Shown here piece after piece: positions 1-7,500 of a stretch of DNA of 17,723 nt. The notes under the pieces are model-generated. The model searched no databases. It was given only the letters and a program-made list of their open reading frames with translations, and was not told the DNA's origin. Within the stretch, counting starts at the first letter, position 1. Every line of letters begins with the position of its first letter. This DNA comes from Bacteroidales bacterium UBA5235 (GTDB lineage: Bacteria > Bacteroidota > Bacteroidia > Bacteroidales > VadinHA17): assembly GCA_002409145.1 (NCBI GenBank), contig DHUL01000090.1:159288-177010 (forward strand), written 5' to 3'. The translations under genes and the position numbers were made by a program.

Positions 1-1328
1 ACCTGCTTCTTCTTACACTCTTTCTGACACCCCTTTCCCTTCAGCTGAGCTATCTGACAGGGAGCATCGGCTTTGATCTGTCTGTTCCCACTGAGCCTGT
101 CATGGCCATGCTGTTGCTGATAACCCTCTACCGGCTAACTGTTACACGGGCATTTCCGGATGAACTGCTGAAGCATCCGATGACCTGGCTGGTAGGACTT
201 TACCTGTTGTGGACCCTCATAACAGCCATGACATCCACGATGCCGGGAGTTTCATTCAAGACGGTGGCATACCGGCTCTGGTTCACGGCAGGTTTTTACC
301 TTGTGGCAGCCCGGCTGGCCTATGATGAGCGGTTCCGGGGGAGGTACATATCTGCATACGCAGCAGGGCTGGCAGTAGTGGTAATTTATTTTCTCGTCAG
401 AGTACAGGGGGCAGGGCTTCTCAACCAGCAGTTTGCCCATTCGGCCTGTTATCCGTTTTATAAGGATCATACCTCCTTCGGCGCCTCGATGGCTTTCATT
501 CTTCCCCCGCTGGCAGTGATGTTTTTAAACAGGGGCAGCCTGTGGCGCAGAGTGTTCCTGGCCGCCCTTCTGCTGCTATTTCTTGCAGGTTTCATCCTGT
601 CATACAGCCGCGCCGCCTGGGTGAGCCTGATAGCGGCGGCAGCCCTGACGTTAATATTGTGGATCAGAATGCCTCTGAAGATGCTGTCAGTGTCAGCGGT
701 ATTGTTCATTGTGGTCCTTGCCTTGTCTGCCGGCTGGATCTGGCAGAAGATGGACAGTACCACCGAAGACTCATCCACAGACCTTGGCCAGCATCTCCGG
801 TCGGCATCAAATATCTCGACCGACCAGTCAAACCTTGAACGTATCAACAGGTGGAACTGTGCGCTGAGGATGTTTGCAGAGAAACCCGATATGGGCTGGG
901 GTCCGGGGACCTACCAGTTCCGGTATGCCCCTTTTCAGAAATCGTCTGAGAGGACGACTATAAGCACTGATTTCGGTGACGCAGGTAATGCCCACAGCGA
1001 ATATCTTGGCGTATTGAGCGAATCAGGATGGCCCGGGGCGCTGATATTCCTGGCAATTACCCTCTGCGGCGTTATCACCGGAATAAAGGTGTGGTATCGG
1101 GAAGGGAGAGGAGAAAATGGCTACTTTGCCCTGGCAGTAGTGACGGGATTGGTGACCTACTCTGTTCACGGGGTGATGAACAGCTTCCTCGACAGTGACA
1201 AGCTGGCCGCTTTGTGGTGGGGATTCATTGCCATGATTGTGGCAATTGACCTGAAGGGAAAGGAAATGACCCACACAGTTGAGAGTGACCGCGATCCTGC
1301 GGACGTTTCCGGTCAGATGCCCGGCTGA
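1..1328 (+). CDS. O-antigen ligase/polymerase family membrane protein (5' end outside window)
   Basis: This is a polytopic inner-membrane protein of the Wzy/WaaL (Wzy_C) type, which joins or polymerises lipid-linked O-antigen or other surface glycan. The frame is open from base 3 to the TGA at 1326-1328. Although an ATG lies at 102, in-frame codons upstream of it encode a hydrophobic stretch continuing the same fold (ending in a TEPV segment), so the true start is probably left of the window. 441 residues are visible, with many hydrophobic segments. The family's central arginine motif (SYSRAAW, about 597-620) and the late conserved His segment (AHSEYL...SESGW, about 987-1030) are both present, flanking a long soluble loop. 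The C-terminal tail after 1265 is polar. It converges on the phosphatase gene, with only 18 bp between the stops. The precise activity (ligase or polymerase) cannot be told from sequence, and no glycosyltransferase genes are visible on this side. Confidence 0.85.
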   Translation, partial: LLLLTLFLTPLSLQLSYLTGSIGFDLSVPTEPVMAMLLLITLYRLTVTRAFPDELLKHPMTWLVGLYLLWTLITAMTSTMPGVSFKTVAYRLWFTAGFYLVAARLAYDERFRGRYISAYAAGLAVVVIYFLVRVQGAGLLNQQFAHSACYPFYKDHTSFGASMAFILPPLAVMFLNRGSLWRRVFLAALLLLFLAGFILSYSRAAWVSLIAAAALTLILWIRMPLKMLSVSAVLFIVVLALSAGWIWQKMDSTTEDSSTDLGQHLRSASNISTDQSNLERINRWNCALRMFAEKPDMGWGPGTYQFRYAPFQKSSERTTISTDFGDAGNAHSEYLGVLSESGWPGALIFLAITLCGVITGIKVWYREGRGENGYFALAVVTGLVTYSVHGVMNSFLDSDKLAALWWGFIAMIVAIDLKGKEMTHTVESDRDPADVSGQMPG

Positions 1329-1346
1329 ATCACCGGGTGAAAAAAA

Positions 1347-2579
1347 TCAGGGGATCTCTATTGCAAGGATTGAAACATCATCGAAGAGCCGCTGGTTGTT
1401 GCTGCTTATGTCTATATCCATGATGAGGGAATTAATATTCTCAGACAACGGCTTCCGGTTAGGGAAATGCTTCACCAGGGGCGCTATCCCGTAGTCCCTG
1501 CCTCCTTCATCCTTAAGCTCTGAGAGGCCGTCGGTGTAACAGATGATCTTGGTCGGATTCCGGAGCGTCAGGGTTTCTGTTCTCACACAGGGAATATCAT
1601 CGAGCATTCCCACTCCCACGCATGACTGCCTGAGAAGTGATGACTGTCCGGTGCGGGTGTTGATAATAACCGGCGGGTTGTGTGCAGCATTTACATACTC
1701 CAGCTCCCGTGTTTCAGTGTTGTACCGGGCAAGGAAGAGGGTGATGAACCGTTCTCCGGCAGAGTTGGTGACCACCAGGGTGTTAAGTGTCCTGATAAGT
1801 TCCTCGAGGTTTGCACCTGCGGTGAAGAGGGCCCGGAGGCTGGCCTGGAAGTTTGACATTAGCAGGGCGGCTGACATCCCCTTACCTGATACGTCGGCAA
1901 TACAGAACCCCGCAATGCTTTCTGACAGCTGCATGAAGTCGTAGTAATCGCCACCGACCTCATAATGAGGGTAATAAAAACCCCTGGCCCTGATCAGATG
2001 TTCCGAAGGGAGCCGGGTGTTGTCAGGGATAAGCATCATCTGCATACGGGCGGCAAGCTCGAGTTCCCTGCGCAGGGCCTCCTGCCTGAGGCTCTCCCTG
2101 AAGAGTCTCTGGTTCTCAATAGCAACTACGATGATGCCGGAGATTGTCTGAATGAAATTAAGATGCTTTATCAGCGGACTCATCCCTTCTCCCTCTTCAT
2201 CAATGTCACCAATCAGGACATATGCTGAGGGTTCGTTGTTGTGAAGCACGGGGATTATGAAGTCGACAGCCCTGAAATGTTTCTGCACCACCTCAGTCTG
2301 TATCTCCCTGAAACAGAGCAGGTCATTCTCAACGTCGACAGACTCTTTCAGTGATTCGGGGAATCCTGAATTGAGCAGTGGCTCCCACTGCTCACCATAT
2401 TTGAAAAGCAGGATCTTGCCAATACCCAGGTCATCCCGGAGGATTGACTCGTATTTTCTGAGCAGCTCGGTTGTCGGAAGGTTGGCGTTGATGGAGAGGG
2501 TAATGTCAAGCAGGGCGTCGAGCTTGAACTTCGACATCTTGAGCCTGTCCTTCGGATGCCTGCCTTCTATCATCTCCAC
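1347..2579 (-). CDS. GAF-like sensor / PP2C-type (SpoIIE, RsbU-like) serine phosphatase
   Basis: This is a cytoplasmic PPM/SpoIIE-family protein phosphatase that probably dephosphorylates a Ser/Thr-phosphorylated regulatory protein (anti-anti-sigma or SiaC type). Residues about 18-158 form a GAF-like sensor region. A charged helical linker follows (about 160-186), then the phosphatase domain (about 190-408). Metal-ligand motifs appear complete: GGDYYD at 209-214, ADVSGKG at 228-234, YTDG at 348-351 and FDDVS at 399-403. No membrane segment is seen. The frame opens with GTG at 2579, one base after the efp stop, with AAAGGG 5 nt upstream. An ATG two codons later (2573) or Met15 (2537) are alternative starts. 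The 1-bp junction suggests translational coupling to efp. The substrate is not identified. A DUF1987/SiaC-like protein encoded at 9037 is one candidate, by inference only. Confidence 0.88.
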   Translation of the reverse strand: MEMIEGRHPKDRLKMSKFKLDALLDITLSINANLPTTELLRKYESILRDDLGIGKILLFKYGEQWEPLLNSGFPESLKESVDVENDLLCFREIQTEVVQKHFRAVDFIIPVLHNNEPSAYVLIGDIDEEGEGMSPLIKHLNFIQTISGIIVVAIENQRLFRESLRQEALRRELELAARMQMMLIPDNTRLPSEHLIRARGFYYPHYEVGGDYYDFMQLSESIAGFCIADVSGKGMSAALLMSNFQASLRALFTAGANLEELIRTLNTLVVTNSAGERFITLFLARYNTETRELEYVNAAHNPPVIINTRTGQSSLLRQSCVGVGMLDDIPCVRTETLTLRNPTKIICYTDGLSELKDEGGRDYGIAPLVKHFPNRKPLSENINSLIMDIDISSNNQRLFDDVSILAIEIP

Positions 2580-2580
2580 G

Positions 2581-3147
2581 TCAGCCCTTTACTCTCTCTA
2601 TATAGGAGCGGTCACGGGTGTCAATGCGTATCCTGTCTCCTGTATTGACAAAAAGGGGCACCATTATAGTTGACCCGGTCTCGATTGTTGCCGGCTTCAG
2701 AGTGTTGGTTGCCGTATCACCACGGAGACCCGGCTCTGAATAGGTTACTTCCATCACCACGTTGACCGGAAGATCAACCAGGAGTACATTCTCAGTATCA
2801 GCATGCACCACCACCTCAACTGTCTCACCCTCCTTAAGAAGGTCACTGTTTTCAATCATCGAGTCGGGAACAGTTATCTGTTCGAATGTCTCGACATGCA
2901 TCAGGTGGTAACCCATATCATCACTGTAAAGGAACTGGTGAGGCCTGCGTTCCACTCTTGCCACATTTACCTTCACTCCGGAGTTAAATGTATTTTCAAG
3001 CACCTTCCCGGTAGTCACGTTCTTGAGTTTCGTGCGCACGAAGGCTGGTCCCTTTCCCGGTTTTACATGCTGAAACTGCACGATGGTATACAGGTCATTG
3101 TTGAATTCTATAACCATCCCGTTTCTGAAATCTGCTGTTGTAGCCAT
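2581..3147 (-). CDS. efp: Elongation factor P
   Basis: EF-P binds the ribosome between the P and E sites and relieves stalling at polyproline stretches. From the ATG at 3147 the protein has 188 residues, the usual length, beginning MATTADFRNG. The frame can be extended four codons to a TTG at 3159, but that adds an unlikely MFFF leader, so 3147 is preferred. Three domains follow in order: the N-terminal KOW-like domain with the conserved KPGKG loop (Lys32 is the position that is modified in many bacteria), an OB domain, and a C-terminal OB domain ending in a DTRDRSYIERVKG tail. No lysine-modification genes (epmA/epmB) or rhamnosyltransferase are visible, so any modification is unknown. It lies between the DUF3108 gene (22 bp upstream) and the phosphatase gene (1 bp downstream), in one probable transcript. 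Confidence 0.97.
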   Translation of the reverse strand: MATTADFRNGMVIEFNNDLYTIVQFQHVKPGKGPAFVRTKLKNVTTGKVLENTFNSGVKVNVARVERRPHQFLYSDDMGYHLMHVETFEQITVPDSMIENSDLLKEGETVEVVVHADTENVLLVDLPVNVVMEVTYSEPGLRGDTATNTLKPATIETGSTIMVPLFVNTGDRIRIDTRDRSYIERVKG

Positions 3148-3169
3148 AAAGAAAAACAATTCATGTTAG

Positions 3170-3949
3170 TTAGTCAATAAATTTGAGGGGCGCTCTAAGC
3201 CCTTCATAACTTGTCATATCCACGTAAAATGACCCCACAAAGATATCAAATCGTATTTTAACCGGTAAAAAATTTTCATCGGCAGTAAACCACATTGCCA
3301 TATCCTCATCTGTTTTGAAGACTCTGCCAACCTCGGTTACAGGATGGAAACGGTAGCATTCGATATGGTTCCCCTTTATCTTTATGATCTCTTTACCCTT
3401 GTATCTCAGGATGATAGGATAGAGTTCGTCAGCGAACCAGGTCATCATTTTGTATGTTTCTCCCGGGACGAGTTCCTCCCCTGCAGCGAGATAATATTTC
3501 CTGAACCAGTAAAAACAGGAGACAATGTCAAGCAGACCCTTTGGCCCTTTATGGTCGCCTGTGAGATCGCTGTAGACAAGGGTTGAGTCAGTGTTTGCAT
3601 TGTGGTCAAAGCCGACCTCATTGTATTTGCGGTAACGTCCCTCCTGAATATTCCTTATGGTGAATACCGGAAGGTCATTTTCAGGGTCAATGTAGCTTTC
3701 ATAGACATCCCTTACCCTGTAGAGAGCGTCAGCGATACCTGTGGTTTGACCGGAGGCCACCGCATGCCAGACCGGTTTCCCGTTGTGGGATCCCTCCCTG
3801 ATCTCAAGGCTTGCCTGACCGCTGCCAACAATCCCATATCTTATCTGGTAAGTTACCTTTTCACCCGGGAGATAAGGCTGACTCTGAGCATCAACCAATT
3901 GCAGGGCTGCTGTTGCTATTATCAGCACTGTAACAAAAGTCTTTCGCAT
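3170..3949 (-). CDS. DUF3108-containing exported protein
   Basis: This 259-residue protein has a signal peptide (MRKTFVTVLIIATAALQLVDAQ, cleavage after about residue 21). The mature part starts with the family-typical PYLPGEKVTYQIRYGIV segment. The whole body fits DUF3108, a beta-rich periplasmic or envelope domain of unknown function. Family resemblance is seen in the G-x-A-x-L-E-I strand near 50, the later YRVRDVYES segment, and the C-terminal ADENFLPVKIRFDIFVGSFYVD strands. No catalytic residues are known for the family. It starts 3 bp after the tsaB stop and is followed by efp 22 bp later, so co-transcription is likely. An envelope role is inferred from the signal peptide. There is no lipobox, so it is expected to be soluble periplasmic or outer-membrane-associated. 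Confidence 0.85.
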   Translation of the reverse strand: MRKTFVTVLIIATAALQLVDAQSQPYLPGEKVTYQIRYGIVGSGQASLEIREGSHNGKPVWHAVASGQTTGIADALYRVRDVYESYIDPENDLPVFTIRNIQEGRYRKYNEVGFDHNANTDSTLVYSDLTGDHKGPKGLLDIVSCFYWFRKYYLAAGEELVPGETYKMMTWFADELYPIILRYKGKEIIKIKGNHIECYRFHPVTEVGRVFKTDEDMAMWFTADENFLPVKIRFDIFVGSFYVDMTSYEGLRAPLKFID

Positions 3950-3952
3950 TTC

Positions 3953-4657
3953 TCATTCAGGTTTGTCAGGGAAGAAGCTTTTCGGAATGGTGGCAATGAA
4001 CTCCTTGAGATAGTAGGGTTCAAAGTATGCCACATCCTCAAATTGCCTGTTCCTCATTGCATTTACTGACGGGATGTGCAAATATGATGCCGAGAGGCTG
4101 AAATCATCCCTGAAGAAGGCATTCGTGCCGGAAATAATGCCACGGCATTTTCCGGATCCGTTCCCGAAGAAAATCACCCGGTGTTCAGAAAGGAATTCGC
4201 TGAAGGAGTCTTTGTCTACTATGCTTGCTGAAGTTTCCCTGACCTGTGTTCCGTCAACAGCAAAAACGGCATTATATACCTCCATACGGCGGGCATCAAT
4301 CATCGGGCACAGAAGTGTTCCGGGCTGAAGATCTTCCGGGTAGCGGCTGATGTAGCCACTGCACATTGCGGCCAGGGTGTTTATTCCCAGAAGCGGTCTA
4401 CCGGCGCCGTAAGCAATACCCTTAGCAGCTGAGACACCTATCCTCAGTCCCGTGTATGAGCCCGGACCCTTGCTGACAGCAACCGCATCAAGGTCTGTTG
4501 CCGTGATGCGGTATTCTTTCATAAGTTGTTGTATAATAACTGTGAGCTGTGCGGCATGAGACATGCCTGGCGGGGCCTCCGTAACCCCGTGCACCCTTTT
4601 CTCGTCGCACAATGCGGCGGAGCATACTCTGGTGGCTGTCTCAATACAGAGAATCAT
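3953..4657 (-). CDS. tsaB: tRNA threonylcarbamoyladenosine synthesis protein TsaB
   Basis: TsaB is the dimerisation and scaffold partner of TsaD in the TsaB-TsaD-TsaE complex, which transfers threonylcarbamoyl to A37 of tRNAs reading ANN codons. The 234-residue protein has the normal family length. It opens with the ASKHA-type strand MILCIETATRVCSAAL and carries the family hallmark SKGPGSYTGLRIG at 62-74, followed by the AAKGIAYG helix. The C-terminal half is short and variable, as usual for TsaB as against TsaD. The ATG at 4657 gives the expected N-terminus. It sits 22 bp after the adaptor gene and 3 bp before the DUF3108 gene. The neighbouring efp is also a translation factor, but the upstream genes are efflux components. 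Confidence 0.96.
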   Translation of the reverse strand: MILCIETATRVCSAALCDEKRVHGVTEAPPGMSHAAQLTVIIQQLMKEYRITATDLDAVAVSKGPGSYTGLRIGVSAAKGIAYGAGRPLLGINTLAAMCSGYISRYPEDLQPGTLLCPMIDARRMEVYNAVFAVDGTQVRETSASIVDKDSFSEFLSEHRVIFFGNGSGKCRGIISGTNAFFRDDFSLSASYLHIPSVNAMRNRQFEDVAYFEPYYLKEFIATIPKSFFPDKPE

Positions 4658-4679
4658 TCAGTTCTGCCAGTAATGTTTC

Positions 4680-5948
4680 TTACTTCTTTGTCTTTTCAGT
4701 GCTGAAGAGAGCCTCCTTATCCACAACCTCTATCAGGGTTGAATCAGCCAGTTTCTTGGAGATGGCGCTGAAAGGCTGCACTATCACATCTTCTTCGCCG
4801 GTGAGGCCGCTCAGGATCTCTATGTTTACATTATCCTGGATGCCTGTCGTCACGTCGCGCGCCAGCGCATGGGTTCCGTCTGAGACAAATACGAGGGTGC
4901 GGATATCGTTCTTGGCGGCAGGGTCGGTAATGGTGGTGTCAGTGCGTGTAGTGACAGCCTGGATTGGTACAGTCATCGCATTGGTCTTGCTGCTGGTGTA
5001 TATATCAACTGAGGCAGACATGCCGGGCCTGAAGGGACTGGGGTTCTTTTCAGATATCAGGTCATTATATGATTCCTTAAGTATAAGAATCCTGACCTTG
5101 AAGTTGGTCACCTGGTCAGAGGTGGTTCCGAGTGTGTTTGCCGAGTTGGCTATCTCAGTCACAATACCCTTGAAGTCACGGTCAAGATAGGCATCCACCT
5201 CAACAATTGCAGTATCACCAAGCTTAACCCTGATAATGTCATTCTCATTGACGTCAACAACCACTTCCATCCGGTTCAGGTCTGCCACGCGGAGGACCTC
5301 GGTGCCGGTCATCATGTTGGCACCCACAACTCTTTCTCCCTGTTCCACCAGAAGGCTTGAGATGGTGCCTGTCATGGGTGAATAGACAGTGGTCTTCACC
5401 AGGTTCTCATTGGCTTCCTTGAGTGATGCCTCAGAGCTCTTTACAGAGTACTGGGCGCTCTCCATCTCGGCTTTGGCCACCTTGTATTGTGACTCGGCCT
5501 GCTCGAAGTCGGCCTTCGAGATAGTGTTCTCCTCGAACAGCTTCTTGCTCCTGTTGAAAGCAAGTTCAGCCTGAATCATCTGCGCCTCCACCTGTGCCAG
5601 GCGTGCTTTTGTTGAGTTGAGCGTGGCTGCGGCACGGTCACGCGATGAGATGTAGATCTCGGGTTTTATCTTGAAAAGAAGGGTTCCCTTCTGGACGTAA
5701 TCGCCCTCTTTTACATTAAGTTCAACGATCTCGCCGGAGACGTCGGGGCTGATCTTCACCTCGGTCTCAGGTTGGATTTTGCCATTGGCTGTCACAGCTT
5801 CGATGATCGGATTGACACCAACCTTTTCGGTGGCAACCTTGATGGTCACCTCTTTGCCGAACCAGCCGGCCTTCTTGCCTACAATGGCAAATATGAGGAG
5901 CAGTACGACAGCAGCGGCGAGGATTTTAAGAAGTCTGTTATTTTTCAT
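4680..5948 (-). CDS. HlyD/RND-family efflux periplasmic adaptor subunit
   Basis: This is a membrane-fusion protein that bridges an inner-membrane transporter and a TolC channel. In its 422 residues, a short cytoplasmic start is followed by one N-terminal membrane anchor (about 7-24, LLKILAAAVVLLLIFAIVG). Next come a first half-lipoyl segment (VSGEIVELNVKEGDYVQKG, about 70-88), a long alanine/glutamate-rich coiled-coil hairpin (about 105-185), and the second half-lipoyl (SPMTGTISSLLVEQGERV). Beta-barrel and membrane-proximal domains follow (about 215-400). This order matches MacA-like adaptors. The tolC-like gene starts the transcript 20 bp upstream. No inner-membrane pump (ABC MacB-like or RND) is encoded next to it, so the partner must lie elsewhere and the substrate is unknown. 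The C-terminal tail is lysine-rich. Confidence 0.93.
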   Translation of the reverse strand: MKNNRLLKILAAAVVLLLIFAIVGKKAGWFGKEVTIKVATEKVGVNPIIEAVTANGKIQPETEVKISPDVSGEIVELNVKEGDYVQKGTLLFKIKPEIYISSRDRAAATLNSTKARLAQVEAQMIQAELAFNRSKKLFEENTISKADFEQAESQYKVAKAEMESAQYSVKSSEASLKEANENLVKTTVYSPMTGTISSLLVEQGERVVGANMMTGTEVLRVADLNRMEVVVDVNENDIIRVKLGDTAIVEVDAYLDRDFKGIVTEIANSANTLGTTSDQVTNFKVRILILKESYNDLISEKNPSPFRPGMSASVDIYTSSKTNAMTVPIQAVTTRTDTTITDPAAKNDIRTLVFVSDGTHALARDVTTGIQDNVNIEILSGLTGEEDVIVQPFSAISKKLADSTLIEVVDKEALFSTEKTKK

Positions 5949-5968
5949 CTGTTGAATGTTTACTGTAA

Positions 5969-7336
5969 TTATTTGGCAAGGATTGTAATGTGCTCAAGAG
6001 TCAGAGGGATGCCTTTATAGAAATCAAGGACCTTGGTTTTGAAGACATACTCGTATTTTGCCTGGGCCATTTCGCTCTGGGCATTGAGAAGCTGTGTTTT
6101 TGACTGGTTATATTCTACTGCTGTGACCATTCCCACTCCGAGTTTCTGTTCGGCATAGCGGAATGCCTCTTCCATTGAGGTGACTGCCTTCTGGCTCGCA
6201 TTGTATTTCTTGAGTGCCCCGTTGGCATCAGTGTATGCCTGCTGGATATTCTTATAAAGCTGTTTTCTGGTGTTTTCAAGGGCATACTTTGAATTCTCAA
6301 TGCCGAGCCTCGAATTCTTTATTCCGGTGTTGACCTGCCATCCATTGAAAATTGGTATGTTCAGCGAGAAGCCCAGGCCATAGTTAAGGTTGTCAGTGAG
6401 CTGGTCCCCAAAGGGATATTTTTCAAAAGTAACCGGTCTGAGTCTCTTGTCAGAGTAACCTGTTGACATTGAAGCGCCGAGGCTAAGACGGGGGCTCCGG
6501 TTGCCTCTGGCTATAGCGAGGTCATATTCGGCGCTTTTGAGTTTGTATTCAGCACTGAGTATCTCAGGGCGTGTTTTCTCTGCAACAGAATAGATTGCAG
6601 CGGGATTACCGTCAACTGCCTCATCTCTAACCGTTATTGCCGGAATTGCTACTGCAAAATCATCTGTATTCTGCAGCTCAAGCATCTGGGCGAGGTTAAG
6701 AAGGGAGAGGGTGAGCTGGTTACGCATGTTCACCAGTTGCAGTTCCTCGCGTGCAGCCTGGGCTTCTATTTCAAGCAGGTTGCCGCGTGCAAGGCTGCCG
6801 GCGTCAACCATCTTGCGGGTCCGGTCTATCTGCTGGTAAGTGAGTTCAACCTGTGATTCGGTGGCAGCCACCAGTTCCTGGTTGAGAAGTATCTGGAGGT
6901 AGGCCAGTGAAATATTGAGTGAGATGTTGTCCCTGAACTGCTCAAGCTCCTGCTCAGAAGCCAGCACCTCATACTTGTTCTTGCGGATAGTGTTGTAGCT
7001 TACCAGTCCCCTGAACAGGGTAACATTGCTTCCGGCATAGAAGTTGTTCGACTGTACAGTTTCGTTCTCAGTGAACTCGTAGGTGGTCTCGTCAAGTGCA
7101 CGCCCGAAGGCATAATTGTGAGATGCGCTGCCGTTGAGTGTCGGAAGCAGGTTAATCTTTGACTGCTCCAACGCTGCGACCTGGTACTCGGTCATGATCT
7201 CCTGCTGCTTTATGCTTATGTTGTTCTGAAGGGCATGTGCAATGCACTCCTCCAGCGTCCATTCCTTCTGCTGGGAGAATAGCGCAAGCGGACCCAGCAA
7301 CAGAATAAAGCCCAGGTAAAGAGTCTTTCTTTTCAT
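5969..7336 (-). CDS. TolC-family outer-membrane efflux protein
   Basis: This is an outer-membrane channel of the TolC/OEP family. It has 455 residues with a signal peptide (MKRKTLYLGFILLLGPLALF, cleavage near SQQ). The mature start, KEWTLEECIAHALQNNISI, is the typical OEP opening. Two repeats of long amphipathic helices follow, with beta-strand segments between (NGSASHNYAFGRAL; GLGFSLNIPIFNGWQVNTGIKN is the second-repeat hallmark). The C-terminal helix runs into YKGIPLTLE. It is the first gene of the minus-strand run. A perfect Bacteroidota -7 box (TATCTTTG read on this strand, 7400-7407) lies 63 bp upstream of its ATG. It pairs naturally with the adaptor encoded 20 bp downstream. The transported compound cannot be deduced. 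Confidence 0.94.
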   Translation of the reverse strand: MKRKTLYLGFILLLGPLALFSQQKEWTLEECIAHALQNNISIKQQEIMTEYQVAALEQSKINLLPTLNGSASHNYAFGRALDETTYEFTENETVQSNNFYAGSNVTLFRGLVSYNTIRKNKYEVLASEQELEQFRDNISLNISLAYLQILLNQELVAATESQVELTYQQIDRTRKMVDAGSLARGNLLEIEAQAAREELQLVNMRNQLTLSLLNLAQMLELQNTDDFAVAIPAITVRDEAVDGNPAAIYSVAEKTRPEILSAEYKLKSAEYDLAIARGNRSPRLSLGASMSTGYSDKRLRPVTFEKYPFGDQLTDNLNYGLGFSLNIPIFNGWQVNTGIKNSRLGIENSKYALENTRKQLYKNIQQAYTDANGALKKYNASQKAVTSMEEAFRYAEQKLGVGMVTAVEYNQSKTQLLNAQSEMAQAKYEYVFKTKVLDFYKGIPLTLEHITILAK

Positions 7337-7399
7337 AATATGATTGACAGCATTATTAAGTGTACGAAGATAGGAAATTGATCAGTATTTTAAAGACTG

Positions 7400-7407
7400 C
7401 AAAGATA
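7400..7407 (-). promoter_or_regulatory. Bacteroidota-type -7 promoter box for the tolC-to-phosphatase gene run
   Basis: Read on the minus strand this is TATCTTTG, an exact match to the TAnnTTTG -7 consensus of the Bacteroidota primary sigma factor. It lies 63 bp upstream of the tolC-like ATG. No clear TTTG -33 box is seen at the usual distance. It is the only such match in the intergenic region on this strand, so it could drive all six genes. Confidence 0.55.
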
Positions 7408-7452
7408 TTATGATGTTGCACACGGCCTTTTACAGTGTCACTCATTTTTATA

Positions 7453-7460
7453 TATCTTTG
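7453..7460 (+). promoter_or_regulatory. Bacteroidota-type -7 promoter box for fructose-bisphosphate aldolase
   Basis: TATCTTTG matches TAnnTTTG exactly and lies 40 bp upstream of the aldolase ATG. A T-rich tetramer (7428-7431) lies 21 bp upstream as a weak -33 candidate. The octamer is identical to the one on the opposite strand at 7400-7407, giving back-to-back divergent promoters. Confidence 0.6.
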
Positions 7461-7500
7461 CACCGCTTGACGGCAAAGTATTAATCAAATTTACAAAATA

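Noticed and set aside
1320..1340. CCCGG/CCGGG hairpin next to an A-run, between the convergent ligase and phosphatase genes.
   Set aside because: The stem is only 5 bp. On the plus strand it is followed by A's, and on the minus strand the T-run precedes it, so it is not a normal terminator.
4612..5190. Long plus-strand open frame (192 codons) opposite the adaptor gene.
   Set aside because: It is antisense to a well-supported gene, shows no recognisable domain, and has composition expected from a reverse-strand shadow.
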